This document shows positions 4,933-12,981 of a stretch of DNA of 14,957 bases, one piece after another. The stretch is from Verrucomicrobiota bacterium (GTDB lineage Bacteria; Verrucomicrobiota; Verrucomicrobiia; Limisphaerales; JADLHS01): contig SCTL01000630.1 in NCBI GenBank assembly GCA_004297495.1, forward strand, positions 1 through 14,957. The letters are read 5' to 3'. The notes below the pieces were generated by a model. That model worked only from the letters and a program-made list of their open reading frames with translations. It did no database searches and was not told the DNA's origin. Every line of letters begins with the position of its first letter. Positions within the stretch are counted from its first letter, which is position 1. The position numbers and the translations under genes are program-made.

Positions 4933-7653
4933 TCACTCCGCCTTCGCGAAAATATTTCCGACGAGTTGCGGCTGGCGGCTGCCGCGGAGCAGGGGTTGGA
5001 ATCTCAGCGGATTGCCGACGTAATCCGGGAAGTCCTGATCGAGCCGCCAGTGCCAGAGGCTGCCATCCGCCGCCAGCGCCAGCACGCCGCCGAGGCCCGG
5101 GCTGAGGCCCACCCAGTCGGATTGCCGGCTGATGCGCTCGGCCTTCGCGTCGCGCGCGGGATTGCCCGCGTCCGCGCCAAATTTCCAGCGCCACAAAGTT
5201 CCATCCGCTTTCAACGTGCAGATGGTTTGATCCGATTGAACGACGCTCACCCAGTTGGTTTCCGTGCCCAGCTGCGTGCCGGGCAGACGGCCATCCCGCG
5301 AAGCCACGCGACGCTCGTAGTCATTGAGCACCCACAATTTCCCCTCTTCGGCGAGACCGATGTTGATCATGCCGATGCGCGGACTGATCGCCCAGTAAAC
5401 GCCGCGCCACTTCCGGCCTTCGAACTGCGGCGCGCGCTCGAGAGCGAAGGAATTGTCCTGCTTCAACAATGCCCCTGCGCTCACCGAACCTTGCGTCCAA
5501 ACATAAACGCGTCCATCGGTTTTGCGATACGCGTGCGAGCCGGCGTGGTGAAACATCTCATCCCAATCTGAATCTGTTCCCAGCCGTCGCGCGTCGAAGG
5601 CACGCAGGCCTGGCCACGGCTGTTTCCAATCGTAACGATTCGTGCCGATTACCCACAGGGTCCCGTCATTCTTGATTGCATCTGCCACGAGTCCGGCCCC
5701 GACCACGGATTTCCAATTCGACTCATCGCCGTAGCGCACGAGTTTCTGCGTTGTCGGTGGCGCATGTTTGCGCAACGAATGATAGCGTGTCTGGTAGTCA
5801 TCCGCTTCCGAAACCCACAGCGTGCCGTCACTGCGCACGGCCATCGTGTCGCGCGCGCAGTACGCCACCGATTGCCAGTTCGTGCCGTCGAGAAATTGTC
5901 CGCCGGGATGCAGCTCCTTCACCTTCCAGCCGCCGAGCAACATGGCGTAGGGATTCTCCGCGCTCAACGTAACGCGCGTGGACCAAGTGCGGCCATCGGC
6001 GAGGCGCACGGAGATGCGTCCGCCCGAGAAGTCGTATGTGGAGATTCGCGACTGCGTCAATCGTGCCGGGCCATGCGCGGGTTCAACTCGAACGAGCAAT
6101 TCCCACACGCGTTGATAGAGCGCGGTCGTGACGCCGATCACCAGCGCCAGCGCGGAGAAAAACACCGCCAGATTGCGCCGCCACACCGGCCAGCCGACGA
6201 GCACGCGTTTGAAATTCCACCACGCCAGACTCGCGACCGCGACCGCCATCACCGGAACGCCGATGGCATAAATCAACCAGCCGCGCCAGAGCGGGTAATG
6301 GACGACATCATTGATAAGCGCCCCGCCGGCCAGCAGCGCCCAAGTGATGATGATTCCGAGAATCGCGGGCGCGATGGATTGCAGCGTGTTGCGCGTGAGC
6401 GTCGAGGCGTAGAAGGCGAGGCAGCAAAACCCGACGGCGAAAATCGTCAGCGGCAGGAACGGCAGCACTGGCTCGGCGGATTTGAGCAATTCGATGAGCA
6501 ACAGCGCGGGCTTGCCGAAATAAATGAACTCGTTGTCCTTACCCATGGCTTCGATGTTCTCATGAAAGTTCGGCAAAATCCGCCCGCCCTCAAACAGCGC
6601 GGGCATCGCGACGCCGAAAAGAATCGCGAGCGCGAACGCGACGCCAAACTTGATGAGAAACTGCGTCCAGCGTCGTGCCGGCAGACAAAGCTGGCTTTCG
6701 AGCGTGCCGAGCTTGCGTTCCTCGGCCACCGCCGCGCAACCGACGAGCAGTGGCATGAAACACCAGAGCGTCCAAAACTGAAACGCCACAAACTCCATCA
6801 CCCAGGAATCCTTGAAGCCACCGGATGCTTTGCGCGCGATCAAAATGGCGATATGCAAGATCGCCAGCACACCGGCGATGACGAGTTGGGATTGGTGTAG
6901 TTGAAATTCCTTGGCGAGCAGAGCGAGTCGCGGGCGGCGTCCGGAAATTTTGATCGCCGGCAGAAAGACTCGCGGAATTCTCAGCCAGCCGGGCAACGCG
7001 ATCTCGCCACCCGTCCACGCCACGTCTTGCGCGCGCAAAAACAATCGCCGGCCCCAGAAGAATCCCGCGGCGCTGTAAAGCAACAGGACCGTGACGACGT
7101 TGCGCTCGGTGTGCTGTCCGGCGGCGAATTTTTCCGTGGAGTAAGCGGTCAGCATCGCCAGACACGCGGGCGCGAGCAGCGTGATCCAGAACGCCGCGCC
7201 GACTTGCCGCAGCAGCAGCACCGTCCACAGCCCGCCGGAGTAAGCCGTCACCAGAATCATCAGCGTGACCATGAAAGTGTTGTGCAGTTCGTCGGGAGCG
7301 GAGGTGAGGGTCGAGGGCATGTGCAGGAGAAACGACAACCACCACACGCCGAACACCGCCAGCAACGTCGCGGCGAGTAGCGCGACTTTCGTCCACCAAA
7401 CTTGTGCGCGCGGCACCGGCTGCGCGAGCAGATTGGAAAAAGTGTTGCCGCCAATTTCCCGTCCGAAGGAATCCAGCGCCATCATTACTCCCAGCGCCGG
7501 ACAAAAAATGATGGGCAGCACGGCCAGCAACATCCGCAGCCCGCTGTGCGATCGCTGGTCGTCCGGGATGAGCCAGACGCAAAACGCCAGCGCCAGCGCC
7601 ACGCCGAAGCTCGGCAGCAGCAGCCGGATTTCCTTGCGCAGATAGGGGCTCAT
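4933..7653 (-). CDS. ABC-2 type permease fused to RCC1-like repeat domain
   Basis: This 906-residue protein joins two parts. Residues 1-515 are a membrane region with about 12 hydrophobic segments (for example 12-29, 40-60, 90-111, 125-148, 152-170, 186-201, 257-273, 335-354, 398-417, 428-447, 457-477, 495-512), arranged as two ABC-2-like halves. FGREIGGNTFSNLLAQPVPR (63-82) and AEERKLGTLESQLCLPARRW (310-329) are the repeated cytoplasmic signatures before a membrane segment. Residues 520-906 are soluble and hold six RCC1-like units of the pattern (T/S)-(N/D)-W..V...A...DGTLW, near 591, 645, 695, 748, 799 and 845. The start overlaps the ATPase stop by four bases (ATGA). It forms the export or sensing channel with the ATPase at 7650-8555. 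The RCC1-like tail may recognise a ligand, but its side of the membrane is unclear. Confidence 0.85.
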   Translation of the reverse strand: MSPYLRKEIRLLLPSFGVALALAFCVWLIPDDQRSHSGLRMLLAVLPIIFCPALGVMMALDSFGREIGGNTFSNLLAQPVPRAQVWWTKVALLAATLLAVFGVWWLSFLLHMPSTLTSAPDELHNTFMVTLMILVTAYSGGLWTVLLLRQVGAAFWITLLAPACLAMLTAYSTEKFAAGQHTERNVVTVLLLYSAAGFFWGRRLFLRAQDVAWTGGEIALPGWLRIPRVFLPAIKISGRRPRLALLAKEFQLHQSQLVIAGVLAILHIAILIARKASGGFKDSWVMEFVAFQFWTLWCFMPLLVGCAAVAEERKLGTLESQLCLPARRWTQFLIKFGVAFALAILFGVAMPALFEGGRILPNFHENIEAMGKDNEFIYFGKPALLLIELLKSAEPVLPFLPLTIFAVGFCCLAFYASTLTRNTLQSIAPAILGIIITWALLAGGALINDVVHYPLWRGWLIYAIGVPVMAVAVASLAWWNFKRVLVGWPVWRRNLAVFFSALALVIGVTTALYQRVWELLVRVEPAHGPARLTQSRISTYDFSGGRISVRLADGRTWSTRVTLSAENPYAMLLGGWKVKELHPGGQFLDGTNWQSVAYCARDTMAVRSDGTLWVSEADDYQTRYHSLRKHAPPTTQKLVRYGDESNWKSVVGAGLVADAIKNDGTLWVIGTNRYDWKQPWPGLRAFDARRLGTDSDWDEMFHHAGSHAYRKTDGRVYVWTQGSVSAGALLKQDNSFALERAPQFEGRKWRGVYWAISPRIGMINIGLAEEGKLWVLNDYERRVASRDGRLPGTQLGTETNWVSVVQSDQTICTLKADGTLWRWKFGADAGNPARDAKAERISRQSDWVGLSPGLGGVLALAADGSLWHWRLDQDFPDYVGNPLRFQPLLRGSRQPQLVGNIFAKAE

Positions 7654-8555
7654 GCTCGCGCGGCGATCAAAGTTTTCGAGGCGACAAAGATTTCTTCGAG
7701 CGAGAGCGACTCGGATTGCAAGTCCTCGGGCTGAAGCGTTTTTAGTCGGCTGATGATTTCCTCGCTCGTGCCGTTGGCGAGGATTTCGAGTTCGCGTCCG
7801 CTTTGTTTCACGCTCAACGCGCCGGGCAAGTCGAAGCGGGCGGGCGGTTGCGCGAAGCGGGCGCGGATTTTCTTGAACCGCTCACGCGCCGCGTCGGCTT
7901 CCATCGTGAGCAGCTCGCGGCCTTCCTCGATGATCGTGAATTCGTCAATCAAACCCTCGAACTCGGAGATGAGATGCGTGGAAATGAACACCGTGCGGCT
8001 GCCGGGATCGCCGGATTGATACGCGCCGATGACGGTCTCGATGAATTCGCGGCGCACGATGGGATCGAGGCCGGAGGTCGGTTCATCGAGGAGCAACAAT
8101 TCCGGCTCGGGACAGATCGCGCCGATGAGCGCGAGCTGCGTCTTCTGGCCTTTGGACATCGAAGCGGCCTTTTGATCTTCCTTCAAGCCGAAGCGGCGCA
8201 GCAAATCCACCTCGATGTCGCGATTCCAATTCGCGCGGAACGACGCGAGATAATCGAGCGTGTCGCGCACGGTCATCCACGGATAAAACGCCACCGAGTC
8301 GGGCACGTAGGCGATGCGGGATTTCACGGCGACTTCGTCGCGCTGCGGGTCGAGACCGAACACGCGCACGATGCCGCTCGTCGGGCGAAGCAGATTGAGC
8401 AGGCACTTGATCGTGGTGGTTTTGCCCGCGCCGTTGCGGCCAAAGAAGCCGTAGCAGCGGCCCGGCTGCACGCGCAGCGAGAGGCCATTCACAGCGTCTT
8501 GTTTTCCGTAGCGACGGTGCAGGTCCTGGATTTCGATAATGGGAGTGTCGTTCAT
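7650..8555 (-). CDS. ABC transporter ATP-binding protein
   Basis: This 301-residue ATPase has all motifs: Walker A GRNGAGKTT (39-47), Q-loop region near YVPDSVAFYPWMTVRDTL (83-100), signature SMSKGQKTQL (132-141), Walker B LLLLDEPTSGLDP (153-165) and switch histidine H194 in STHL. The signature has SKGQ in place of SGGQ, as in many YtrB/BcrA-type exporters. The C-terminal 70 residues (RARFAQPPARFDLPGALSV..) form the small tail domain common in drug or lantibiotic resistance ATPases. ATGA overlaps with both neighbours indicate translational coupling in a regulator-ATPase-permease operon. It powers the permease at 4933-7653. The substrate is unknown; cell-envelope stress or antibiotic export is inferred from the operon type. 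Confidence 0.93.
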   Translation of the reverse strand: MNDTPIIEIQDLHRRYGKQDAVNGLSLRVQPGRCYGFFGRNGAGKTTTIKCLLNLLRPTSGIVRVFGLDPQRDEVAVKSRIAYVPDSVAFYPWMTVRDTLDYLASFRANWNRDIEVDLLRRFGLKEDQKAASMSKGQKTQLALIGAICPEPELLLLDEPTSGLDPIVRREFIETVIGAYQSGDPGSRTVFISTHLISEFEGLIDEFTIIEEGRELLTMEADAARERFKKIRARFAQPPARFDLPGALSVKQSGRELEILANGTSEEIISRLKTLQPEDLQSESLSLEEIFVASKTLIAARA

Positions 8556-8953
8556 GATTTCTCCTTGCTGGCTTTGTGCTCGAAATAATCCAGCCGCTCT
8601 TTCACCAGCGCGAGGAAATCGGCGCGCTCGACTTGCAGGTGATGCGCGGTGACGACGGCTTCATCCACTTCCTTGACGAGCAGTCTCTGGCGGACGCTCT
8701 TGGTGAAGGGGGTGTTGCCGTCGCGGATGAAACAGCCCTTGCCCGCCACCGTCTCGATAACGCCCTGACTTTCCAGTTCGGCGTAGGCCTTGGCGATGGT
8801 GTTGCGGTTGACGCGCAGTTCCTCGGCCAGTTGCCGGACGGAGGGCAGCGGCTCGCCCGTGCGCAATCCGCCGGACGCCGCCGCATAGCGCACCTGATCC
8901 ACCAGTTGCAGGTAGGGCGACTTGCCGGTCTTGAAATCAATGTGAAACAGCAT
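8552..8953 (-). CDS. GntR-family (YtrA-type) transcriptional regulator
   Basis: The 133-residue protein starts MLFHIDFKTGKSPYLQLVDQ, the usual YtrA opening. A winged helix-turn-helix follows: LRTGEPLPSVRQLAEELRVN then RNTIAKAYAELESQGVIETV, ending with the wing GKGCFI (71-76). Only about 55 residues follow, too few for a FadR or UTRA effector domain, which defines the YtrA subfamily. These proteins repress the adjacent ABC transporter operon and are relieved by envelope-active compounds. I chose ATG 8953. A TTG two codons upstream also fits the frame but is weaker. The stop overlaps the ATPase start as ATGA. The inverted repeat 8963-8984 directly upstream is its likely operator. Confidence 0.92.
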   Translation of the reverse strand: MLFHIDFKTGKSPYLQLVDQVRYAAASGGLRTGEPLPSVRQLAEELRVNRNTIAKAYAELESQGVIETVAGKGCFIRDGNTPFTKSVRQRLLVKEVDEAVVTAHHLQVERADFLALVKERLDYFEHKASKEKS

Positions 8954-8962
8954 AACCAACTT

Positions 8963-8984
8963 CTGTCATAGGACACTAGGACAG
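8963..8984. promoter_or_regulatory. Candidate GntR operator (imperfect inverted repeat)
   Basis: The 22-base site CTGTCATAG-gaca-CTAGGACAG has 9-base arms with one mismatch. Flanking AACCAAC (8954-8960) and GTTGGTT (8984-8990) extend the dyad outward with a three-base offset. It covers the -10 region of the candidate promoter and ends 10 bases before the regulator start codon, as expected for autorepression by a YtrA-type protein. Confidence 0.65.
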
Positions 8985-9001
8985 TTGGTTTGGTGGGTCA
9001 A
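8973..9001 (-). promoter_or_regulatory. Candidate promoter of the gntR-ABC operon
   Basis: On the minus strand TTGACC (9001-8996) and TAGTGT (8978-8973) are separated by 17 bases. The -35 matches the sigma-70 consensus in five of six positions; the -10 is weak (three of six). The leader would be very short. Its -10 falls within the inverted repeat, which supports repression of this promoter. Confidence 0.5.
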
Positions 9002-9079
9002 GAATTTTTTCGTGGAAATTGTTCTGTTGACGGAGTAAGGGGCGACTGCAGCCTTCGTAGCCGCCAGAACAACGCATCC

Positions 9080-9116
9080 AAAAAAAACGCCGCGGATGCT
9101 GACGCAGTCCGCGGCG
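9080..9116 (-). terminator. Rho-independent terminator of the lipoprotein gene
   Basis: The perfect 9-base stem CGCCGCGGA (9088-9096) and TCCGCGGCG (9108-9116) has an 11-base loop. On the minus strand eight T residues (9087-9080) follow directly. It lies 18 bases after the stop codon of the gene at 9135-9629. Confidence 0.9.
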
Positions 9117-9134
9117 AGAGGTTCAGGCGAATGA

Positions 9135-9629
9135 TTACTTGGTCGGGCTGCCGAGCAGATTGCCCACGGCTTTGCCGGCCTCGGTCGAAATCGCTTTTTG
9201 GATCGTCGCCTTGAGGTCGTCCACCATCTTTTGCTGGTCGGCGGTGAGCACCATGCCGGAGAGATTGTTCAAGACGGTGAGCGCGTCCTGAAATTTTTTG
9301 TCCGCGACCAGGGACTTGGCCTTGTCAATGTACTCCTGGGCTTTGGCGGTGGCGCGGGCCACGGTGGCTTTGGTTTCGGCGACCTTTTCCTGCACGGTGG
9401 TCTTCGCGGCTTCGGCGGTTTTCTGGACTTCCGCAGTCGCGGTCGCGACGGCTTTCTGCGCCTCGGCTGCGGCGGTCGTTGCGGCCTTGTTGGCGTCGGC
9501 AGCCGGTGCGGCGGGCGCGGCGGGCGTTTCTGAAGTGGTGGGTTTGGCGGGTTCGCTCTTGCTGCAGCCGGTCGTCAAGACGATGGCGGCAAAGATGGAA
9601 ACCGCGGGAGTCAGAGAGTTGATTTTCAT
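9135..9629 (-). CDS. Alanine-rich helical lipoprotein, unknown function
   Basis: The 164-residue protein starts MKINSLTPAVSIFAAIVLTT followed by G-C. That is a lipoprotein signal with lipobox LTTGC and modified Cys22. A Pro/Ala/Thr linker (23-48) precedes a long amphipathic helix region rich in Ala, Lys, Glu and Gln (about 49-110, AAAEAQKAVATATAEVQKTA and so on) that looks like an apolipoprotein- or LEA-like coiled helix. A C-terminal helical part follows (KKFQDALTVLNNLSGMVLTA..). I chose this ATG because the signal peptide begins there; the frame is open further upstream but without family-like sequence. SKSEP after the cysteine gives no inner-membrane retention signal of the Asp+2 type. It is probably anchored in the outer membrane facing the periplasm. 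The exact role cannot be told. Confidence 0.8.
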   Translation of the reverse strand: MKINSLTPAVSIFAAIVLTTGCSKSEPAKPTTSETPAAPAAPAADANKAATTAAAEAQKAVATATAEVQKTAEAAKTTVQEKVAETKATVARATAKAQEYIDKAKSLVADKKFQDALTVLNNLSGMVLTADQQKMVDDLKATIQKAISTEAGKAVGNLLGSPTK

Positions 9630-9835
9630 AGTCAATGGTTGGTTGATGCGACGGCGGGCTGGTATGAATCGGTTCAATCCGGCCAGCGCCACGATTGCTG
9701 GGAGCATAGCGATTCGCGCCGCCGACGCAAACCTGGACTGCGCCAAGCGCCGCGCGGGTGTGCGGCGAAAAGCACAGTTGCGCGCTGCTGGCGTTGGTGG
9801 TAAAACCGCGACACCGAATCCCAGTGTCACCACTC

Positions 9836-10708
9836 ATGCGCAACCAACGTTCAACGGAATTTCGTCGCGGCATGCCGGCCGGTCGGCGCGCGTTTACGCT
9901 CATCGAGTTGCTGGTGGTCATCGCCGTCATCGCGATCATCGCGGCGATGTTGTTGCCGGCACTGGCGCGGGCGAAGGATCACGCGCGACGGATTCAGTGC
10001 ATCGGCAATGAAAAACAATTGGTGGCTACGTGGTTTCTGTATGCGGCGGACCACCGGGAAAACTTGGTATTTAACGGCGGGCGCTACTATAACCCGCCGA
10101 GTCTCTGGGTGCATGGAGGAAACCACGGCGACACGCAGACACTCACGAATGAGCAGTATCTCGTCGGAAACAATTACGCCTTGTTTGCGCCGTATCTGCG
10201 CGGCGTGGGCGTTTACAAGTGCCCGGCGGATCGGACGACCTGGCCGATTTCCGGCTTGGGAAAGGTTTATGAACTGCGCAGCTATGCCATGAACATATAC
10301 CTCGGCAGTCGCCCCAATATTGATGCCGGGGGCAGGCTCGTAGAATTCGAGCCGCCCTTGAGCCAGGCCGACACGAACAGTTATCAAATTTTTCTACGGA
10401 CTTCACAGATCTTAGCAGCGGGCCCATCCAAACGATTTGTGTTTATCGACGTGAATCCCGCCAGTATTTGCACTCCGGCATTTGGCGTGGACATGGTTTC
10501 AGACAAGTTCATTCACTATCCGTCCACCTTCCACAACGGATCGGGCGTAGTTTCCTTTGCCGATGGCCGGGTCGAGTCGCACAAGTGGGTGGACGTACGC
10601 ACTCGAAAAGGCCTGTTGGGATCAGCGTTGATGATTTCTCACGGTGATCCCTCTCCGGGCAATCAGGATTTGTATTGGATTCGTGAGCGTACTACGGTGT
10701 TGAAGTGA
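9836..10708 (+). CDS. Type II secretion-like pseudopilin with H-x9-DG motif
   Basis: The 290-residue protein has a basic leader (MRNQRSTEFRRGMPAGRRA) and then FTLIELLVVIAVIAIIAAML, the class III prepilin signal and N-terminal helix with Glu5. Processing would occur before Phe. The residue before the cut is Ala, where Gly is usual. The following LPALARAKDHARRIQCIGNE is the standard continuation in Verrucomicrobia and Planctomycetes. The tail has HNGSGVVSFADGRVESHKW, the H-x9-DG motif of this abundant class (DUF1559-like). Such proteins are thought to form or decorate pseudopili, and genomes in these phyla carry many. ATG 9836 was chosen; 9872 is an alternative closer to the signal. No secretion machinery is adjacent. 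Confidence 0.87.
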   Translation: MRNQRSTEFRRGMPAGRRAFTLIELLVVIAVIAIIAAMLLPALARAKDHARRIQCIGNEKQLVATWFLYAADHRENLVFNGGRYYNPPSLWVHGGNHGDTQTLTNEQYLVGNNYALFAPYLRGVGVYKCPADRTTWPISGLGKVYELRSYAMNIYLGSRPNIDAGGRLVEFEPPLSQADTNSYQIFLRTSQILAAGPSKRFVFIDVNPASICTPAFGVDMVSDKFIHYPSTFHNGSGVVSFADGRVESHKWVDVRTRKGLLGSALMISHGDPSPGNQDLYWIRERTTVLK

Positions 10709-10879
10709 TCCGTCTCCGGCAGCGCGGCCAGTCGTCTTACCCACCTGCGCGGCGCAAAGAACCTTCCTTCCAGCAGCATCTGTCATTTTTTGTGAGTTAG
10801 TGCGGTCTGAGTTTCCAGCTTTAGCTTGCCTCGGAGACTGACACGAAGTGAACTTCAGTCAGATTCTTGAACACACCGC
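10709..10879. other. Intergenic region before the alcohol dehydrogenase
   Basis: No ORF or RNA gene is recognised. It holds a weak imperfect hairpin, GACTGA..AAGT-ga-ACTT-CAGTC (about 10836-10860), shortly before the start codon. No convincing promoter hexamer pair or Shine-Dalgarno is seen. Confidence 0.4.
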
Positions 10880-12034
10880 ATGAACTTTGAATTTCAAACC
10901 GCGCGGCAAATCATTTTCGGCGCGGGCGCGGCGAATGATATTGGCCCGATGGTCGGAAGCTTTGGCCGGCGTCCGCTCATCGTGACCGGGCGCGATCCGC
11001 AGCGTGGGGAAAAAATTCTCGCCCGTCTGTCGGCGCGCGGACTGGGTGCCGTGACCTTTTCCGTTCCGGGCGAGCCGGAGATTTCCAGGGTCGAACAGGG
11101 GACGAAACTGGCGCAAGCAGAGCAGTGCGATGTCATCATCGGCATCGGTGGCGGCAGCGTGCTGGACGCAGCCAAGGCCATCGCCGCCATGCTGACGAAC
11201 GATGGTGAATTGCTCGACTACCTGGAAATCATCGGGCGCGGTCAGGCGCTCCAAAAACCGTCCGCACCGTTCATTGCGATTCCCACGACGGCGGGGACGG
11301 GTTCGGAAGTCACGCGCAACGCCGTGCTCGCGTCGCCGGAACACAAAGTGAAAGCGAGTCTGCGCAGCCCACTCATGCTGCCCAAGCGCGCGCTGGTTGA
11401 TCCGGAACTGACTCACGATTTGCCGCCGGCATTGACCGCCAGCACCGGCCTAGATGCCCTCACGCAACTCATCGAACCTTACGTTTGTCTGCGCGCGAAT
11501 CCAATGACTGACGGGCTATGCGAGGAAGGCATTCGCCGCGCGGCCTGGGCGTTGCCACGGGCGTTTGCCAACGGGCAGGACAAACTCGCGCGTGAGGGCA
11601 TGGCGCTCGCGAGCTTGCATGGCGGCCTGGCATTGGCGAACGCCGGACTCGGTGCCGTGCATGGTTTCGCCGGGCCGATTGGCGGAATGTTCCCCGCGCC
11701 GCACGGGGCGGTGTGCGCCGCGTTGTTGTCGCACGTCATGGCCGCGAATCTTCGCGCGCTGCGCGAGCGCTCGCCGGACAGCGGTGCGCTGGAACGCTAC
11801 CAGCACATCGCGAGTCTGCTGACCGGCGATCCTCACGCGCAGGCGGAGGCCGGCGTGAAGTGGGTGGAAAGACTCGTTGTGGAGTTGCACATTCCGCCGT
11901 TGCGCACTTACGGGCTGACTCTCGCGCACATCCCGGACGTGGTCTCCAAAGCCGCGTCCGCCAGCAGCATGAAGGCGAATCCCATCGCGCTGACTCCCGA
12001 AGAACTGGCGCAGATTTTAGCGGCGGCAATTTAA
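10880..12034 (+). CDS. Iron-containing (group III) alcohol dehydrogenase
   Basis: This 384-residue protein has normal family length. The NAD(P) domain shows GIGGGSVLDAAKAIA (88-102) and IPTTAGTGSEVTRNAV (134-149), both family signatures. The metal-binding domain has D192 in TGLDALTQLIEPY, H261 in GAVHGFAGPIGG and H275 in PAPHGAVCA. The usual second ligand, His four residues after the Asp, is Gln196 here. The same DALTQLIEP form occurs in an established subgroup, so the enzyme need not be inactive, but metal use may differ. It would oxidise alcohols or reduce aldehydes, or act on a related substrate, in the cytoplasm. It stands alone between the pseudopilin and a secreted-protein gene. ATG 10880 begins MNFEFQTARQIIFGAGA, a standard family start. 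Confidence 0.93.
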   Translation: MNFEFQTARQIIFGAGAANDIGPMVGSFGRRPLIVTGRDPQRGEKILARLSARGLGAVTFSVPGEPEISRVEQGTKLAQAEQCDVIIGIGGGSVLDAAKAIAAMLTNDGELLDYLEIIGRGQALQKPSAPFIAIPTTAGTGSEVTRNAVLASPEHKVKASLRSPLMLPKRALVDPELTHDLPPALTASTGLDALTQLIEPYVCLRANPMTDGLCEEGIRRAAWALPRAFANGQDKLAREGMALASLHGGLALANAGLGAVHGFAGPIGGMFPAPHGAVCAALLSHVMAANLRALRERSPDSGALERYQHIASLLTGDPHAQAEAGVKWVERLVVELHIPPLRTYGLTLAHIPDVVSKAASASSMKANPIALTPEELAQILAAAI

Positions 12035-12091
12035 GCGTCTGGCGCTCGGTTGGGGAAAAGTGCGGGGAATGGAATTGTGAATAACTTCAAA

Positions 12092-12120
12092 TTGACCTGC
12101 GAGCGAACGGTTTGCAGGAT
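12092..12120 (+). promoter_or_regulatory. Weak candidate promoter for the secreted-protein gene
   Basis: TTGACC (12092-12097) and CAGGAT (12115-12120) are 17 bases apart. Only the -35 is a good match. It would leave a leader of about 110 bases that contains the small inverted repeat CCAAGC-tggatg-GCTTGG near 12160-12177. Offered as a lead only. Confidence 0.25.
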
Positions 12121-12239
12121 GCCAGCAAATCCGAGCCCGTCTTACGTTTGTCATTAGCCCAAGCTGGATGGCTTGGCTGCGTTTGCAGAGCGGCGGATTG
12201 GTAGATCAGAACAAACCAAACCCACGGAGGATAAAGCAC

Positions 12240-12893
12240 ATGAAATCAAAAAAACTCTCAATGTTCGTCATGACCGGAATGATCGCGCTGGCGGCGAGCA
12301 CGTTGCAGGCGCAACTGGCGCTGAATCTCAGCATGTCGGCGACGGCGTCCATCCAACAGGATGCAGTGACGGTTGGAGACACCACAACCATCGCCAATCC
12401 GAAGAACATCAAAGTGGACACCAAGGCGATCTTGGCGCGGTTGGCGCAGGATAAGAACAACGGCGTGAGTTTCCCCTCGGGCGCGAAGTTGGCGTTGTTG
12501 ACCGATGGCGGCGGCATCAAAGTCGTGGACAAGACCGGGCTGGAGCTCGCGGATGTTTCGGACATCATGCACTTCGAACTCGGCGACGAGTATTCACACG
12601 TCAATTCCGGCAAGGAAAACTCCACCACCGGCGCGCGGTCAACCAAAACCATGTTCATCGGCACGCTGAACTTTGACGACGGCAGCATCGCGTTTTCATT
12701 GACGGGATTGGTGACGGCCAGCAATAGCGATTCGGCTTACAAGACCGACTCGCTCGGGCGGACCAGTCAGACCCGCTCCATCTCTGGCTCGATGAAGAGT
12801 GGGTCCGGCACGGGACACGACGATGAAGGTTCGGCGGGGGTCATTTCCGGCGGCATGTCCGCGAGCGGCAAGGCGATCATCGTTCAACAGTAA
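12240..12893 (+). CDS. Secreted protein of unknown function
   Basis: The 217-residue protein starts MKSKKLSMFVMTGMIALAAS followed by TLQAQ, a classic Sec signal peptide with likely cleavage after LQA. The start is fixed by GGAGG at 12226-12230, nine bases upstream; the frame is open earlier without homology-like content. The mature part is rich in Ser, Thr, Gly and Asp with alternating hydrophobic residues (FIGTLNFDDGSIAFSLTGLV), suggesting beta structure. The C-terminal 45 residues are low-complexity Ser/Gly (SGSMKSGSGTGHDDEGSAGV). It has no cysteines and no anchor, so periplasmic or exported. I do not recognise the family. A strong terminator follows, so it is a single-gene unit. Confidence 0.78.
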   Translation: MKSKKLSMFVMTGMIALAASTLQAQLALNLSMSATASIQQDAVTVGDTTTIANPKNIKVDTKAILARLAQDKNNGVSFPSGAKLALLTDGGGIKVVDKTGLELADVSDIMHFELGDEYSHVNSGKENSTTGARSTKTMFIGTLNFDDGSIAFSLTGLVTASNSDSAYKTDSLGRTSQTRSISGSMKSGSGTGHDDEGSAGVISGGMSASGKAIIVQQ

Positions 12894-12910
12894 GCAGTCG
12901 AGAGCTATCA

Positions 12911-12954
12911 ATCCCTGAGTCACAGCGCTCCACGCGGTGACTCAGGGGTTTTGT
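12911..12954 (+). terminator. Rho-independent terminator after the secreted-protein gene
   Basis: CCCTGAGTCAC (12912-12922) pairs perfectly with GTGACTCAGGG (12936-12946) around a 13-base loop. TTTTGTT follows from 12948. It lies 18 bases after the stop codon. Confidence 0.9.
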
Positions 12955-12981
12955 TAATCTCGCCGAGCCGGGTTTGCTTTC

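Noticed and set aside
5764..6900. Plus-strand open frame of 378 codons opposite the permease
   Set aside because: Shadow of the permease; composition rich in Arg/Gln/His and no domain or start signal.
7803..8588. Plus-strand open frame of 261 codons opposite the ABC ATPase
   Set aside because: The minus strand encodes all ATPase motifs; the plus frame is an antisense artefact.
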